Below are positions 37,156 through 48,063 of a DNA stretch of 64,000 bases, in pieces. The notes under the pieces are model-generated. The model was not told where the DNA came from, searched no databases, and saw nothing but the letters and a program-made list of their open reading frames with translations. A program made the position numbers and the translations under genes. The first letter of the stretch is position 1. Each line of letters opens with the position of its first letter. This DNA comes from Paenilisteria portnoyi (GTDB lineage: Bacteria; Bacillota; Bacilli; Lactobacillales; Listeriaceae), in contig NZ_JAASTT010000002.1 of the NCBI RefSeq assembly GCF_014322795.1, positions 62,001-126,000 of the forward strand, in the 5' to 3' direction.

Positions 37156-37563
37156 TCCTGATAGTAGCGTTTTGTAAGCCATGTTCTGTACTTCTGTGAT
37201 TACAGGATCACACAAAAGTGGTAATTATCTATCTGCACATAACGGTGAAGCTATGTACCTCGTCCCTCGTTGTTATTCCTCGGGAAAAGTGCCCCTACCA
37301 ATATTTGGGTTTCTCGCTCGTGGGGTTTACCTCGTTCCACTTCCACCATTTCTGATGAAACTTCGTCACTGTGGCACTTTCAAGGTTCGAACACCATATC
37401 CGAAGACTTAGGTGGGTCACCTGCCGTCAAACCGGAAAACCGGAGTGCCCTGGCTTATTGTTTCACCAGGCACGATCACTACGGGCAATTTCAGCGCCGT
37501 GCGAGCATGGACTTTCCTCTGTTTTCATAGGGAAAACAGCAATTACCCAAACGCTACCTCAAT
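37156..37563 (-). ncRNA. rnpB: RNase P RNA, type B
   Basis: Catalytic RNA of RNase P that matures tRNA 5' ends. On the minus strand it shows the universally conserved GAGGAAAGTCCATGCTCGCA (P3/P4 region), CTTCGGATATGG, AAAGTGCCACAGTGACGAAG, GGTAAACCCC with CGAGCGAGAAACCCAAAT, and ACATGGCTTAC near the 3' end. Helix P1 pairs GTAGCGTT with AACGCTAC and sets the ends within a few bases. About 400 nt, the Bacillus-type (B) architecture. Short frames called across it are spurious. Confidence 0.96.
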
Positions 37564-37576
37564 CATTCTATCACGT

Positions 37577-37909
37577 TTATTGGTTGTCGTCTAGCTTATT
37601 CCCAAAAACATGTTTTTCGAGATTGCTTAGTCGTTTTAGAATATCGAAATTAGTCGTTCCAGCAGGTTGCGTTGTTTGTTGAAAACTCGGTGCAACCACT
37701 GCTTTCGGAGCATCTTCTAATTCAGCACGTAGACGCAAATTCTCTTGTTGTAGAGCCTCAATTTCTTGTGAAAAAGTACTATAATCATTAATGACTTTAT
37801 CTAGAAATTCATCTACATCTTCAGGATTATAACCACGAAGACCTGTTTTAAATTCTTTTTCTAAAATCTCTTTACCTGTCAAATTATATTCGAATTGTTC
37901 AGAAGCCAT
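37577..37909 (-). CDS. gpsB: Cell-cycle protein GpsB
   Basis: DivIVA-like membrane-associated adaptor that shuttles penicillin-binding proteins between sidewall and septum. 110 residues: the N-terminal DivIVA domain with TGKEILEKEFKTGLRGYNPEDVDEFLDKV (membrane contact and PBP pocket), a coiled coil (about residues 35-70), a variable linker and a C-terminal trimerisation segment (NFDILKRLSNLEKHVFG). Its known partner class, PBP A1, is encoded nearby by pbpA at 40.2 kb. Start and spacing to rnpB are as in other Listeria. Confidence 0.97.
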   Translation of the reverse strand: MASEQFEYNLTGKEILEKEFKTGLRGYNPEDVDEFLDKVINDYSTFSQEIEALQQENLRLRAELEDAPKAVVAPSFQQTTQPAGTTNFDILKRLSNLEKHVFGNKLDDNQ

Positions 37910-37950
37910 TTAACTTCACCTCTATATCTAGTTTCTGTATGCCAACGTCA

Positions 37951-38196
37951 CCCCAGCGTGTCGCCAAATACTTATCTTCGTCGTTAAAAGTTCCGTTCCA
38001 ATGCTCACCATACACTAGTATGCTCCGCGTTGGTACTCACTTTTGCCTAAAATCTAAGCATTTGGCAACACGCTGAGGGTTGGCAAATACTTATCTTCGT
38101 CGCTAAAAGTCCCGTTCCAACGCTCACATACACTAGTATGCTCCGCGTTGGTACTCGCTTTTTCCTAAAATCTAAGCATTTGTCAGCGCGCTGGGG
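37951..38196. repeat. Two tandem 119-bp palindromic repeats upstream of gpsB
   Basis: Two units about 91% identical by eye with a 119-bp period. Each folds on itself: outer CCAAATACTTA / TAAGCATTTGG, middle AAAAGT / ACTTTT, inner CCAACGC / GCGTTGG, and CATAC / GTATG around a 4-base tip. The whole pair is bounded by CCCCAGCG (37951-37958) and CGCTGGGG. It fills most of the 404-bp gap between gpsB and ypsA. No coding frame. Similar to BOX or other bacterial palindromic units; identity unknown. Confidence 0.85.
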
Positions 38197-38313
38197 TTTG
38201 GAGCTATGAATCAAATATTGTAAAAATATTCATCACCTACGTTACATACTTCTATTTTTTCAAAGTTCGGCTCATTTGTCAATTTATAATCCTTCGTTTG
38301 CTAAAAAAGGACA

Positions 38314-38862
38314 TTAAAAATCGGCATTCAGTGAATCCACAACTTCTTGTAACTCATAAAAATCGATCATGAAAATTGGATAATCACCATTCTCCGCGTA
38401 TATCTTTGCTTTTTCATAGAAAAACTTAGGGGCGCCTTCTCGCTCCGTATCATATACAAGCAATGTCCCGTCCGTGTGATCTAGCACGAATTGATCCTTT
38501 AATTGAAACTGCCGCGGATTTTCATACTCCCGTTTCGTCACAGCCGCCACGTAGTCCGCTGCACCAACAATCTCATTGTACCACAGCTGATTGCCCTCGT
38601 TCCAATTACTCTCCTGATTCAAAAAAGGCGTTAAAACCGCTAATTTCAACGTATACTCCTCTTTTTTTAGCTCCGTCACCACTTCACCAGCCCATAGCTC
38701 CACGCCCATTTGCCCCGAAATAATCACCCACTCCAAACCATCGTCCATAAGCCCAATCAGCCGCCGCTTGATCGCTTCCTTGATAAATCCAGCTTCTGGC
38801 GCATCTCGCTTAAAAATGCCCAACTCAAAATTCTTATAGCCCGAAACAAAAATCGATTTCAT
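38314..38862 (-). CDS. ypsA: YpsA-family SLOG-fold protein (DUF1273)
   Basis: 182-residue cytoplasmic protein of the YpsA/DUF1273 family with a Rossmann-like SLOG nucleotide-binding fold. Motifs: FVSGYKNFELGIF at the N terminus and VIISGQMGVELWAGEVV in the middle. In Firmicutes YpsA is linked to cell division and stress; its ligand is not settled. The start ATG overlaps the yppE stop by four bases, so the two genes are translationally coupled. The palindromic tandem repeat separates it from gpsB. Confidence 0.92.
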   Translation of the reverse strand: MKSIFVSGYKNFELGIFKRDAPEAGFIKEAIKRRLIGLMDDGLEWVIISGQMGVELWAGEVVTELKKEEYTLKLAVLTPFLNQESNWNEGNQLWYNEIVGAADYVAAVTKREYENPRQFQLKDQFVLDHTDGTLLVYDTEREGAPKFFYEKAKIYAENGDYPIFMIDFYELQEVVDSLNADF

Positions 38863-39209
38863 GGCGCCTTCTCCAACACGCGTTTCAACGTGTATTCCAC
38901 TGACTGATAATGATCATTGAAATGCTTATAAAAGGATTTCCCATTAAAAGCACTGACCGCGATCATCTGAATATTATCTGCTACTTGTTGCAACTGCGAC
39001 TGTCCAAGGTAAGTTGGACGCGCCGTATTCACCCACGGAATCACAAGCGCTAGCCACTTATCACACGTCTCTTTGACCCCATCCACGAACGGCTTCATAT
39101 CTTCATAAAAATCAAACGTCTGCTGCTCTGCCCGATTTGCTAAGTAAAGCTCCCAAATCGCCTCATTATGATGTAACATTTCTATCGTTATATCCTTCAT
39201 TTCACTCAT
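38859..39209 (-). CDS. YppE-like DUF1798 protein
   Basis: 117-residue helical protein of the YppE/DUF1798 family, function unknown. The frame opens at 39218 (TTG), but the ATG at 39209 lies 10 bases after AGAAGGA and is preferred. It shows the conserved FYEDMKPFVDGV and W-rich central helix pattern and is coupled to ypsA by a 4-base overlap. It occupies the same place between ypsA and recU as in other Listeriaceae and Bacillaceae. Confidence 0.87.
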   Translation of the reverse strand: MSEMKDITIEMLHHNEAIWELYLANRAEQQTFDFYEDMKPFVDGVKETCDKWLALVIPWVNTARPTYLGQSQLQQVADNIQMIAVSAFNGKSFYKHFNDHYQSVEYTLKRVLEKAP

Positions 39210-39529
39210 AAAAACCAATTCCTTCTATATAAAAGTATGAGAACAGCATACCATATTTGATGGCAATCGCCTACTTTTCTAATGAGTAACGTATTAAAAA
39301 TCACAGTGAAATCCCTGAAATGAAAAAAATATTGAATTTTTTCTACAGTACAGAATCCAATGCGAAGGTACGTTCTATCTTGGTTTTCACCGATTTCCCA
39401 AATTATCACACCCCCCTTATAGGCAGATTTCCCCTATCATTTTCATTTAAATTTGTTATAATAGGTGTTAGTCCAAATTAAGAATGGCTAGTTCTGCCGT
39501 TCTATCGATTTAAAAGAGGTGAATGACAG
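39210..39529. other. Divergent intergenic region between yppE and recU
   Basis: 320 bp of AT-rich sequence carrying the outgoing yppE leader at the left and the recU promoter at the right. No gene, strong hairpin or known riboswitch is visible in between. Confidence 0.6.
39454..39462 (+). promoter_or_regulatory. Extended -10 promoter of recU-pbpA
   Basis: TGTTATAAT at 39454-39462, a perfect -10 with the TGn extension and a weak -35. About 65 bp upstream of recU. Confidence 0.6.
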
Positions 39530-40132
39530 ATGGCCATACGATATCCTAATGGAAAAAAGTATCAGCCGAATACACCTGCTGCCTCCACCGCACAAAAAAA
39601 GACAGTCTCTTACGGAAAACGCGGCATGTCACTCGAGCAAGATCTCAATGACACAAACGCCTACTATTTAACCCATGGGCTTGCCGTCATCCACAAGAAA
39701 CCTACCCCTGTGCAAATCGTTGGTGTTGATTATCCAAAAAGAAGTAGCGCAAAAATAAAGGAAGCCTACTTCAAAACACCATCAACCACGGACTATAACG
39801 GTGTTTACCAAGGAAAGTATATTGACTTTGAAGCAAAGGAGACCAAAAATACAAGCTCATTTCCTCTTAGCAACTTTCACCAACATCAGTTAACTCATAT
39901 GGAAGGTGTCCAAAAACAAGACGGTATCGTTTTTGTTATCATCGCTTTTCAAACACTTGGAGAGGTCTATCTCATCCCCTTTGAACATTTTCAGCCATTT
40001 TGGCAACGAATGCTTGACGGCGGAAGAAAATCAGTAACCCTTCAAGAATTAAAACACGTAGCGGACCAGATTCCTTATGGTCTAAATCCGAGGCTAGACT
40101 ATTTAAACATCATTAGAAAACATTATTTCTAA
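39530..40132 (+). CDS. recU: Holliday junction resolvase RecU
   Basis: Homodimeric nuclease that cleaves Holliday junctions and modulates RecA in recombination and chromosome segregation. 200 residues. Active-site acidic and Lys residues lie in [26 protein letters not shown] and downstream [12 protein letters not shown]. The basic N-terminal region has [28 protein letters not shown] precedes the ATG. It forms the classic recU-pbpA operon, 39 bp from the next start. Confidence 0.97.
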   Translation: MAIRYPNGKKYQPNTPAASTAQKKTVSYGKRGMSLEQDLNDTNAYYLTHGLAVIHKKPTPVQIVGVDYPKRSSAKIKEAYFKTPSTTDYNGVYQGKYIDFEAKETKNTSSFPLSNFHQHQLTHMEGVQKQDGIVFVIIAFQTLGEVYLIPFEHFQPFWQRMLDGGRKSVTLQELKHVADQIPYGLNPRLDYLNIIRKHYF

Positions 40133-40171
40133 GCTCAGTCGCCCCTCAACATTAAAGGAGAGAAATTTTCT

Positions 40172-42784
<2,613 letters not shown>

Positions 42785-42795
42785 AATAAAACGCG

Positions 42796-42826
42796 ACCAC
42801 TCTGCAATATGCGGAGTGGTTTTTTA
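42796..42826 (+). terminator. Terminator of recU-pbpA
   Basis: Stem ACCACTCTGC / GCGGAGTGGT (one mismatch position), loop AATAT, followed by TTTTTT. It lies 12 bases after the pbpA stop. Confidence 0.92.
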
Positions 42827-42831
42827 TTTGC

Positions 42832-42864
42832 AAAAAAAAACGCATCCCAATTTGAAATGCGTTT
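42832..42864 (-). terminator. Terminator of dnaD-nth-ypoC
   Basis: Minus strand AAACGCAT / ATGCGTTT with an 11-base loop and a run of nine T. It lies directly after the ypoC stop, back to back with the pbpA terminator. Confidence 0.88.
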
Positions 42865-42869
42865 CTTTG

Positions 42870-43364
42870 TCAGGTCAGCCCTTTTAGCACTAACTTCCTT
42901 TGCTCCTGCACTAATTCATTCAACTGCTTAAAAGCTGGATATGTCTCTGATTTTCCCATAATAAAAGCTAACCGTTCTTGCAAATTCATTGGAATAAGTT
43001 CTAACGTCTCGATATGCTCATCCAGTTCATTTAGCTGTACAGGCCTTCTATTGCTCCAAAAAAGCATGGAAAGGTAAATGCCTAATCCATCACGAATAAT
43101 CGATACATCAGGCTCCTCACGCAATTTAAAGGAGGCATCCAACTCTTGCGCAATATTCCGCCACTGCTTTGCCATACGTCGGCACGCTTGCTCTGGATCC
43201 GTATGCCACGGCATCTCTCCACGCCCACGTGTATAAAAAAGTTGTTCTTGCCAAAATGGTAATCCAGTTACAAAAATCGATGCTTCGTCTATTTCCTCCA
43301 CAGCAACATGGGGTGTCCTAAATAAAGGATGTTCCAATTCTTTCGCATATTGAAAATCAGCCAT
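42870..43364 (-). CDS. YpoC-like protein
   Basis: 164-residue cytoplasmic helical protein of the YpoC family, which is found next to nth in Bacillales; function not established. Trp-rich N-terminal half (LPFWQEQLF, PWHTDPEQACRR) and a Leu-rich end. The ATG at 43364 follows GAGAGG by 5 bases and overlaps the end of nth by 8 bases, so the pair is translationally coupled. Last gene of the dnaD-nth-ypoC operon. Confidence 0.82.
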   Translation of the reverse strand: MADFQYAKELEHPLFRTPHVAVEEIDEASIFVTGLPFWQEQLFYTRGRGEMPWHTDPEQACRRMAKQWRNIAQELDASFKLREEPDVSIIRDGLGIYLSMLFWSNRRPVQLNELDEHIETLELIPMNLQERLAFIMGKSETYPAFKQLNELVQEQRKLVLKGLT

Positions 43365-44016
43365 CAAAACCTCTCACTTTCGCTTGTTTTTTACCTTCTC
43401 GGCAAAGGTATAGGAGCGGACATCTCGCACATTCCGGTGTTCTCGCCTTACAATGATAACGCCCAAAGAAAATCATATCATGGTGCGCATCGGACCACAT
43501 CTCTTTTGGAAGTTTCCGCATGAGTGTATTTTCAACTTCGGTCACAGAATCCTTCCATCGACAAATACCTAATCTTTTAGAAACACGCTCAACATGCGTA
43601 TCGACAGCAATCGCCGGGACTCCAAAACCAACAGAAAGCACGACATTAGCGGTCTTTCTCCCAACCCCAGGTAAACTCTCTAACTCTGCATGTGTTGCCG
43701 GTACCTCTCCATCAAACTCGTTTAGGATTTTTTGAGATAGGGCTTGGATATTCTTCGCTTTATTTCGATATAAACCGATGGACCGAATATCATTTTCCAG
43801 CTCCTCCACAGGTACCTTGATATAATCTTCTGGCTTGTGATATTTCTCAAAAAGCGATGCGGTGACGCGGTTAACCAAAATATCAGTACACTGCGCAGAA
43901 AGTACAACAGCCACCAGCAGTTCAAATGTATTCTTATGCTCGAGTTCACAGTGAGCGCTCGGAAACATCTCCGCCATTGTCTCGATGCATATCACAGTTT
44001 CTTTATTTGTTAACAT
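43357..44016 (-). CDS. nth: Endonuclease III (Nth)
   Basis: DNA glycosylase/AP lyase that removes oxidised pyrimidines. 219 residues. The helix-hairpin-helix LESLPGVGRKTANVVLS contains the catalytic Lys, and AIAVDTHVERVSKRLG supplies the catalytic Asp. The four-Cys iron-sulfur loop CKARTPECARCPLLYLC is intact with C-x6-C-x2-C-x5-C spacing. Overlaps ypoC at its end and lies 4 bp after dnaD. The dnaD-nth pairing is conserved in Bacillales. Confidence 0.97.
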   Translation of the reverse strand: MLTNKETVICIETMAEMFPSAHCELEHKNTFELLVAVVLSAQCTDILVNRVTASLFEKYHKPEDYIKVPVEELENDIRSIGLYRNKAKNIQALSQKILNEFDGEVPATHAELESLPGVGRKTANVVLSVGFGVPAIAVDTHVERVSKRLGICRWKDSVTEVENTLMRKLPKEMWSDAHHDMIFFGRYHCKARTPECARCPLLYLCREGKKQAKVRGFDG

Positions 44017-44020
44017 GTGT

Positions 44021-44746
44021 TCACCCTTTTCTCTTATCTAGCCAATCATAGAGCGGAATCGAATTCTCACTTTTCTTTACCCTCGTCACGTTCCCTTTCT
44101 CGTCAATACTACCTGCCGCCTGCTCATGAAAAGCAGCGGAAGCCGAACGTGCCTGCTCTGGCGTTTTGATATTTTTACGATTCCAATTGAGTAAAATTCT
44201 GTCCATATAGCGAAAACTTAATTTTTGAGAGAGTACTGCTTCCTTCAAAGCCTCCCGAATGAGCTCCGGACTATTATGATCCTGATCCACCCAGGCAGAC
44301 AGCATTTCGGCTTCCATCGGAGATAATGGACGCCCAAACTCCTGCTCAAACTGCGAATATAAACTCATTTGTTCCGTCTCACGCGACATCATTTTTTGCT
44401 CTTGATGTAAGTTCTCGAAAAAGACCATCAGCTTCTCCCAAAGTGGATCAAGCGCGTAACTCTCCGTGTAAACTCGCTCGCCTTCGTTCACTTGCTTAAT
44501 CATAATCAGCTTTTTGTTAACAAGCGCCTGAATGATTCGAAAAGCCTGTTCCGTGCTAAGGGTTGTACGCCCGGCGATTTCTTCCATCGATGGAAAATAG
44601 ACTCCTTTTTCAAGAAAGGACTGTAGCTGTAAAACAACGACAAATTCTTGCTCATTCATTCCGATTTTGGCGTAGTTCTCCACTAATACTTGCGGCAATG
44701 TCACATTCCCCGCCTCTAACCATTTTTGCATTATTTTATTATCCAT
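44021..44746 (-). CDS. dnaD: DNA replication initiation protein DnaD
   Basis: Primosomal protein needed with DnaA, DnaB and DnaI for loading the replicative helicase. An N-terminal winged-helix oligomerisation domain (about residues 1-110) is followed by a DnaD/DnaB2 C-terminal domain with the YMDRILLNWNRKNIKT signature (the family's Y-x-x-x-I-L-x-x-W). 241 residues from the ATG at 44746, which has GAGGTG 7 bases upstream; ATGs at 44749 and 44761 are alternatives. First gene of the dnaD-nth-ypoC operon, separated from asnS by a terminator. Confidence 0.95.
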   Translation of the reverse strand: MDNKIMQKWLEAGNVTLPQVLVENYAKIGMNEQEFVVVLQLQSFLEKGVYFPSMEEIAGRTTLSTEQAFRIIQALVNKKLIMIKQVNEGERVYTESYALDPLWEKLMVFFENLHQEQKMMSRETEQMSLYSQFEQEFGRPLSPMEAEMLSAWVDQDHNSPELIREALKEAVLSQKLSFRYMDRILLNWNRKNIKTPEQARSASAAFHEQAAGSIDEKGNVTRVKKSENSIPLYDWLDKRKG

Positions 44747-44842
44747 CATGAAACACCTCATTAGAAATTATACCATGAAAAACAAGGGGAACGTGATGAA
44801 AAAACATTTTTGGGAGAGTTTTTATGTTTTTGACTATAGAAA

Positions 44843-44889
44843 AACAGCCAGTACACCGCAAAAAATGAATTTTGTGGGGACTGGCTGTT
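44843..44889 (-). terminator. Terminator after asnS
   Basis: Perfect 10-bp outer arms (44843-44852 and 44880-44889) with further inner pairing (GCAAAA / TTTTGT). On the minus strand it is followed by a T-run. It closes the panBCD-dinG-ypmB-aspB-asnS gene row. Confidence 0.88.
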
Positions 44890-44940
44890 CTTTAACACGT
44901 AGTAAAATTTAACACCTAAACTAATTGGATTCGTCCTTCA

Positions 44941-46233
44941 TTACGGATACAATCGATTCAATAGTCTTGGGAATGGAATCGTTTCACGCACGTGTTCTGT
45001 TCCTGAAATCCATGCGACTGTGCGCTCTAAACCAAGTCCGAAACCGGAATGCGGTACAGAACCATAGCGAGCTAAGTCTAAATACCAGCTATACGCTTCT
45101 AAATCTAGATCAAATTCTTTCATACGTGCTTCTAAAATCGCTAGTTCATGAATACGTTCTGATCCACCGATAATTTCGCCATATCCTTCTGGCGCAATCA
45201 AATCGGCACATAATACGACTTCACTGTTATTCGGATCTTCTGGCATATAAAACGGTTTAATTGCCTTTGGATAATGTGTAATGAAAACTGGTTTCTCAAA
45301 ATTATCCGCAATCGCTGTTTCATGAGGTGCTCCGAAATCGTCGCCCCATTCGATATCCTCAAAACCTAATTTCTTAAGTAATGTAATTGCCTCTGTATAT
45401 GTGATTCGTGGGAACGGTGCAACCATTTTCTCTAAATGAGAGATGTCACGGCCTAAACGATCCAATTCTAAACGACAATTCTTAAGTACAGCAGCGACAA
45501 GGAATGCCACATAATTTTCCTGTACTTTTAGGCTGTCTTCTAATTTATAAAATGCCATTTCGGGCTCAATCATCCAGAATTCAATTAAATGACGGCGTGT
45601 TTTTGATTTTTCTGCACGGAAAGTTGGTCCGAATGAGAAAACCTTACCAAATGCCATTGCTGCAGCTTCCATATATAGCTGACCACTTTGTGACAAAAAG
45701 GCATCTTCTTCAAAATATTTCGTGTGGAAAAGCTCCGTTGTCCCTTCTGGTGAGCTACCAGTCAAAATCGGTGGGTCAATTTTTAAGAAGCCTTCTTCGT
45801 TAAAGAATTCATATGTCGCGCGAATAATTTCGTTACGAATCTTCATAATCGCGTGTTGACGATTAGAACGCAACCATAAATGACGGTGATCCATCAAAAA
45901 TTCCGTTCCATGTTCCTTCGGCGTAATCGGGTAATCAACAGACTCACTGACAACTTCAATTCCAGTTACAGCCATTTCATAGCCAAACGGGGAACGCGTA
46001 TCTTCGTGAATCGTCCCAGTGACATAAAGACTAGTTTCTTGAGTCATACCTTTTGCCGTTTGAAAAAGCTCTTCGCCTACTTCTTCTTTCACTACAACAC
46101 CCTGCATAAAGCCAGTTCCATCGCGCAGTTGTAAGAAGGCGATCTTACCACTCGAGCGTTTATTGCTGAGCCATCCACCAATCTTCACTTCTTTATCCAC
46201 ATATTTTGCTGCTTGATTAATCGTAATTTGCAT
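44941..46233 (-). CDS. asnS: Asparaginyl-tRNA synthetase
   Basis: Class IIb aminoacyl-tRNA synthetase charging tRNA-Asn. 430 residues. The N-terminal OB-fold anticodon-binding domain ([25 protein letters not shown]) precedes the class II core with motif 2 ([25 protein letters not shown]) and motif 3 ([15 protein letters not shown]). AsnRS rather than AspRS: compact length and no GAD insert. It follows the aminotransferase by 11 bp, an arrangement that links aspartate-family amino-acid supply with charging. Confidence 0.97.
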   Translation of the reverse strand: MQITINQAAKYVDKEVKIGGWLSNKRSSGKIAFLQLRDGTGFMQGVVVKEEVGEELFQTAKGMTQETSLYVTGTIHEDTRSPFGYEMAVTGIEVVSESVDYPITPKEHGTEFLMDHRHLWLRSNRQHAIMKIRNEIIRATYEFFNEEGFLKIDPPILTGSSPEGTTELFHTKYFEEDAFLSQSGQLYMEAAAMAFGKVFSFGPTFRAEKSKTRRHLIEFWMIEPEMAFYKLEDSLKVQENYVAFLVAAVLKNCRLELDRLGRDISHLEKMVAPFPRITYTEAITLLKKLGFEDIEWGDDFGAPHETAIADNFEKPVFITHYPKAIKPFYMPEDPNNSEVVLCADLIAPEGYGEIIGGSERIHELAILEARMKEFDLDLEAYSWYLDLARYGSVPHSGFGLGLERTVAWISGTEHVRETIPFPRLLNRLYP

Positions 46234-46244
46234 GTTTACACTCC

Positions 46245-47429
46245 CTAATTTTTCATAAAATCTTTCATTCGGTCAAGCGCTTGTTCAAACAATGCTGGGT
46301 CTGTCGCGTACGATATCCGTATATAATCTGGCATACCGAAACCTGATCCTGGAACAACTGCGACAAAAGCATCATCTAACAAACTTTTTGCAAAAGCATC
46401 CACATCTGCAAAACCTTTCATACGTGCGGCCTCTGCTACATCGATGAAGAAGTAGAAAGCCCCACTTGGTTTCTTCGGTCTAAATCCAGGAATAGATTCT
46501 AGTACTGGATAAAACCGCTCCATCCGCTCTTCAAAAGCTTTGTACATGCTCTCAGGAACCGCTTGATCCCCATTATACGCTTCAACAGCGCCATACTGAG
46601 CATTCGCTGTCGGATTACTCGTCATATGATCGGCGAGCCTTCCCATACTTGCAATAATCGGTTCCGCCGCAGCCGCATAGCCAATACGCCAACCAGTCAT
46701 CGCATACGCTTTCGAAACGCCGTTAATCACGATCGTCCATTGATATAACGCATCGCTTAAAGAAGCAATCGAAACGAGGTCTTTTTTGTCCCCATAATAC
46801 AACTTCTCATAAATTTCATCCGAAACGATATAAATGCCATGTTTCTCCGCCACGTGTCCAATCGCAACCAGTTCCGCTTTAGAGTATGTCATACCCGTCG
46901 GATTGTTTGGCGAATTAAGCACGATAGCTCGCGTTTTTGGCGTCACAGCTTTTTCAAAATCAGTGGCTGTGATTTTAAAATCCGCATCAAAACCAGTCTC
47001 TACAAAAATTGGTACACCGCCAGCAAGTTTAATTTGCTCCGGATAAGTCACCCAGTAAGGTACAGGTACAATGACTTCATCACCAGGGTTCAGAATCGCT
47101 TGGAAAGCACAGTAAAGCACATGTTTTGCTCCAGTTCCCACAAAAATCTGATTTGGCTTGTAGGCTAAATTTTGATCTTGTTGCAACTTCCCAATAATGG
47201 CTTGCTTTAATTCTGGAATTCCCGTTGTTGCTGTATACTTGGTATATCCTTTGTTCATTGAATCCACAGCAGCATCCATAATGTTTTGCGGCGTATTGAA
47301 ATCTGGTTCTCCAGCTCCAAGCCCAATAACATCAATCCCAGCCTGCTTCATTTCTCTTGCTTTTGCCGTAATCGCAAGTGTTGGCGATGCGGCAATTTCT
47401 TGGACACGTTTCGATAGCGGTAGGTCCAT
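46245..47429 (-). CDS. aspB: Aspartate aminotransferase (class I, AspB type)
   Basis: PLP enzyme that interconverts aspartate and oxaloacetate. 394 residues, subgroup Ib of aspartate aminotransferases. The cofactor Lys lies in [16 protein letters not shown], the pyridine-binding Asp in [14 protein letters not shown], the substrate Arg in [11 protein letters not shown], and the conserved [13 protein letters not shown] loop is present. GGAGGGAACG precedes the ATG. Tightly spaced between ypmB and asnS in one transcription unit. Confidence 0.95.
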   Translation of the reverse strand: MDLPLSKRVQEIAASPTLAITAKAREMKQAGIDVIGLGAGEPDFNTPQNIMDAAVDSMNKGYTKYTATTGIPELKQAIIGKLQQDQNLAYKPNQIFVGTGAKHVLYCAFQAILNPGDEVIVPVPYWVTYPEQIKLAGGVPIFVETGFDADFKITATDFEKAVTPKTRAIVLNSPNNPTGMTYSKAELVAIGHVAEKHGIYIVSDEIYEKLYYGDKKDLVSIASLSDALYQWTIVINGVSKAYAMTGWRIGYAAAAEPIIASMGRLADHMTSNPTANAQYGAVEAYNGDQAVPESMYKAFEERMERFYPVLESIPGFRPKKPSGAFYFFIDVAEAARMKGFADVDAFAKSLLDDAFVAVVPGSGFGMPDYIRISYATDPALFEQALDRMKDFMKN

Positions 47430-47458
47430 GCACGTTCCCTCCTAAATTTTAAAAAGTC

Positions 47459-47965
47459 TTATAAATTCTCAATTGCTCGGTACCATTCGCCTGTTTCAAA
47501 ATCCAAATCATAATAATTCAAGTTATTATTCTCATCCAAATAGGAAACTTCCCAAATGGGTACACCTTTATCCATACCAAGTGTCACATTCAGAATCTTA
47601 GCAGGATTCTTTTCCTGTTTCACTTTAGCAATTGCCTCATCTTTAGAAATACCATCTTTTGCATACTTGACGACTACCGTCCCCTTCTTGCTTTTAGGAA
47701 CCCAGACAATGATTTCTTTCTTTTTACTATTCGTTCCTGTTAGCACGTAATACACACCATTCGAACCATTGTACAGATAAAAATCCTCTTGCTCTTTCAA
47801 ATCTACCTTACCGTCAATGCGTGCGAGTGCTGTCTCTTCATCTGCGCGGACTGGCTTCTGAGCGCTGTAGAAAAACGTGAAGAAACCTGCTATCACAACG
47901 ACAAGAACGGCAACACTAATCCAAATCCACTTCCAGTAACTTTTTCGATTACTTTTTCGCAACAT
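47459..47965 (-). CDS. YpmB-like protein (DUF5590 / PepSY-like)
   Basis: 168-residue protein with a Lys/Arg-rich cytoplasmic start, one transmembrane helix (about residues 13-33) and an extracellular PepSY-like region of about 130 residues, with the strand-helix pattern (SKDEAIAKVKQE ... VPIWEVSYLDENNN ... YYDLDFETGEWYR) seen in YpmB/DUF5590. Role unknown. The frame opens at 48016; the ATG at 47965 has GAGAGTA upstream and gives the usual N terminus. It lies between dinG and aspB, the same order as in Bacillus. Confidence 0.85.
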   Translation of the reverse strand: MLRKSNRKSYWKWIWISVAVLVVVIAGFFTFFYSAQKPVRADEETALARIDGKVDLKEQEDFYLYNGSNGVYYVLTGTNSKKKEIIVWVPKSKKGTVVVKYAKDGISKDEAIAKVKQEKNPAKILNVTLGMDKGVPIWEVSYLDENNNLNYYDLDFETGEWYRAIENL

Positions 47966-48063
47966 ATCTACTCTCATTTCTATTAGCTTTACGCTGTTGT
48001 CGCCAATTTCAGGCATAGTTTTATTATAGCAATACCATCACGATATTTGAAGCGAAAAAACAG

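Noticed and set aside
37181-37594. Several short frames on the plus strand
   Set aside because: They lie on the opposite strand of rnpB; the RNA's conserved blocks explain the sequence.
37951-38196. Two-unit tandem repeat as a small CRISPR array
   Set aside because: Repeat units are adjacent without unique spacers, 119 bp long and palindromic, and no cas genes are in the window.
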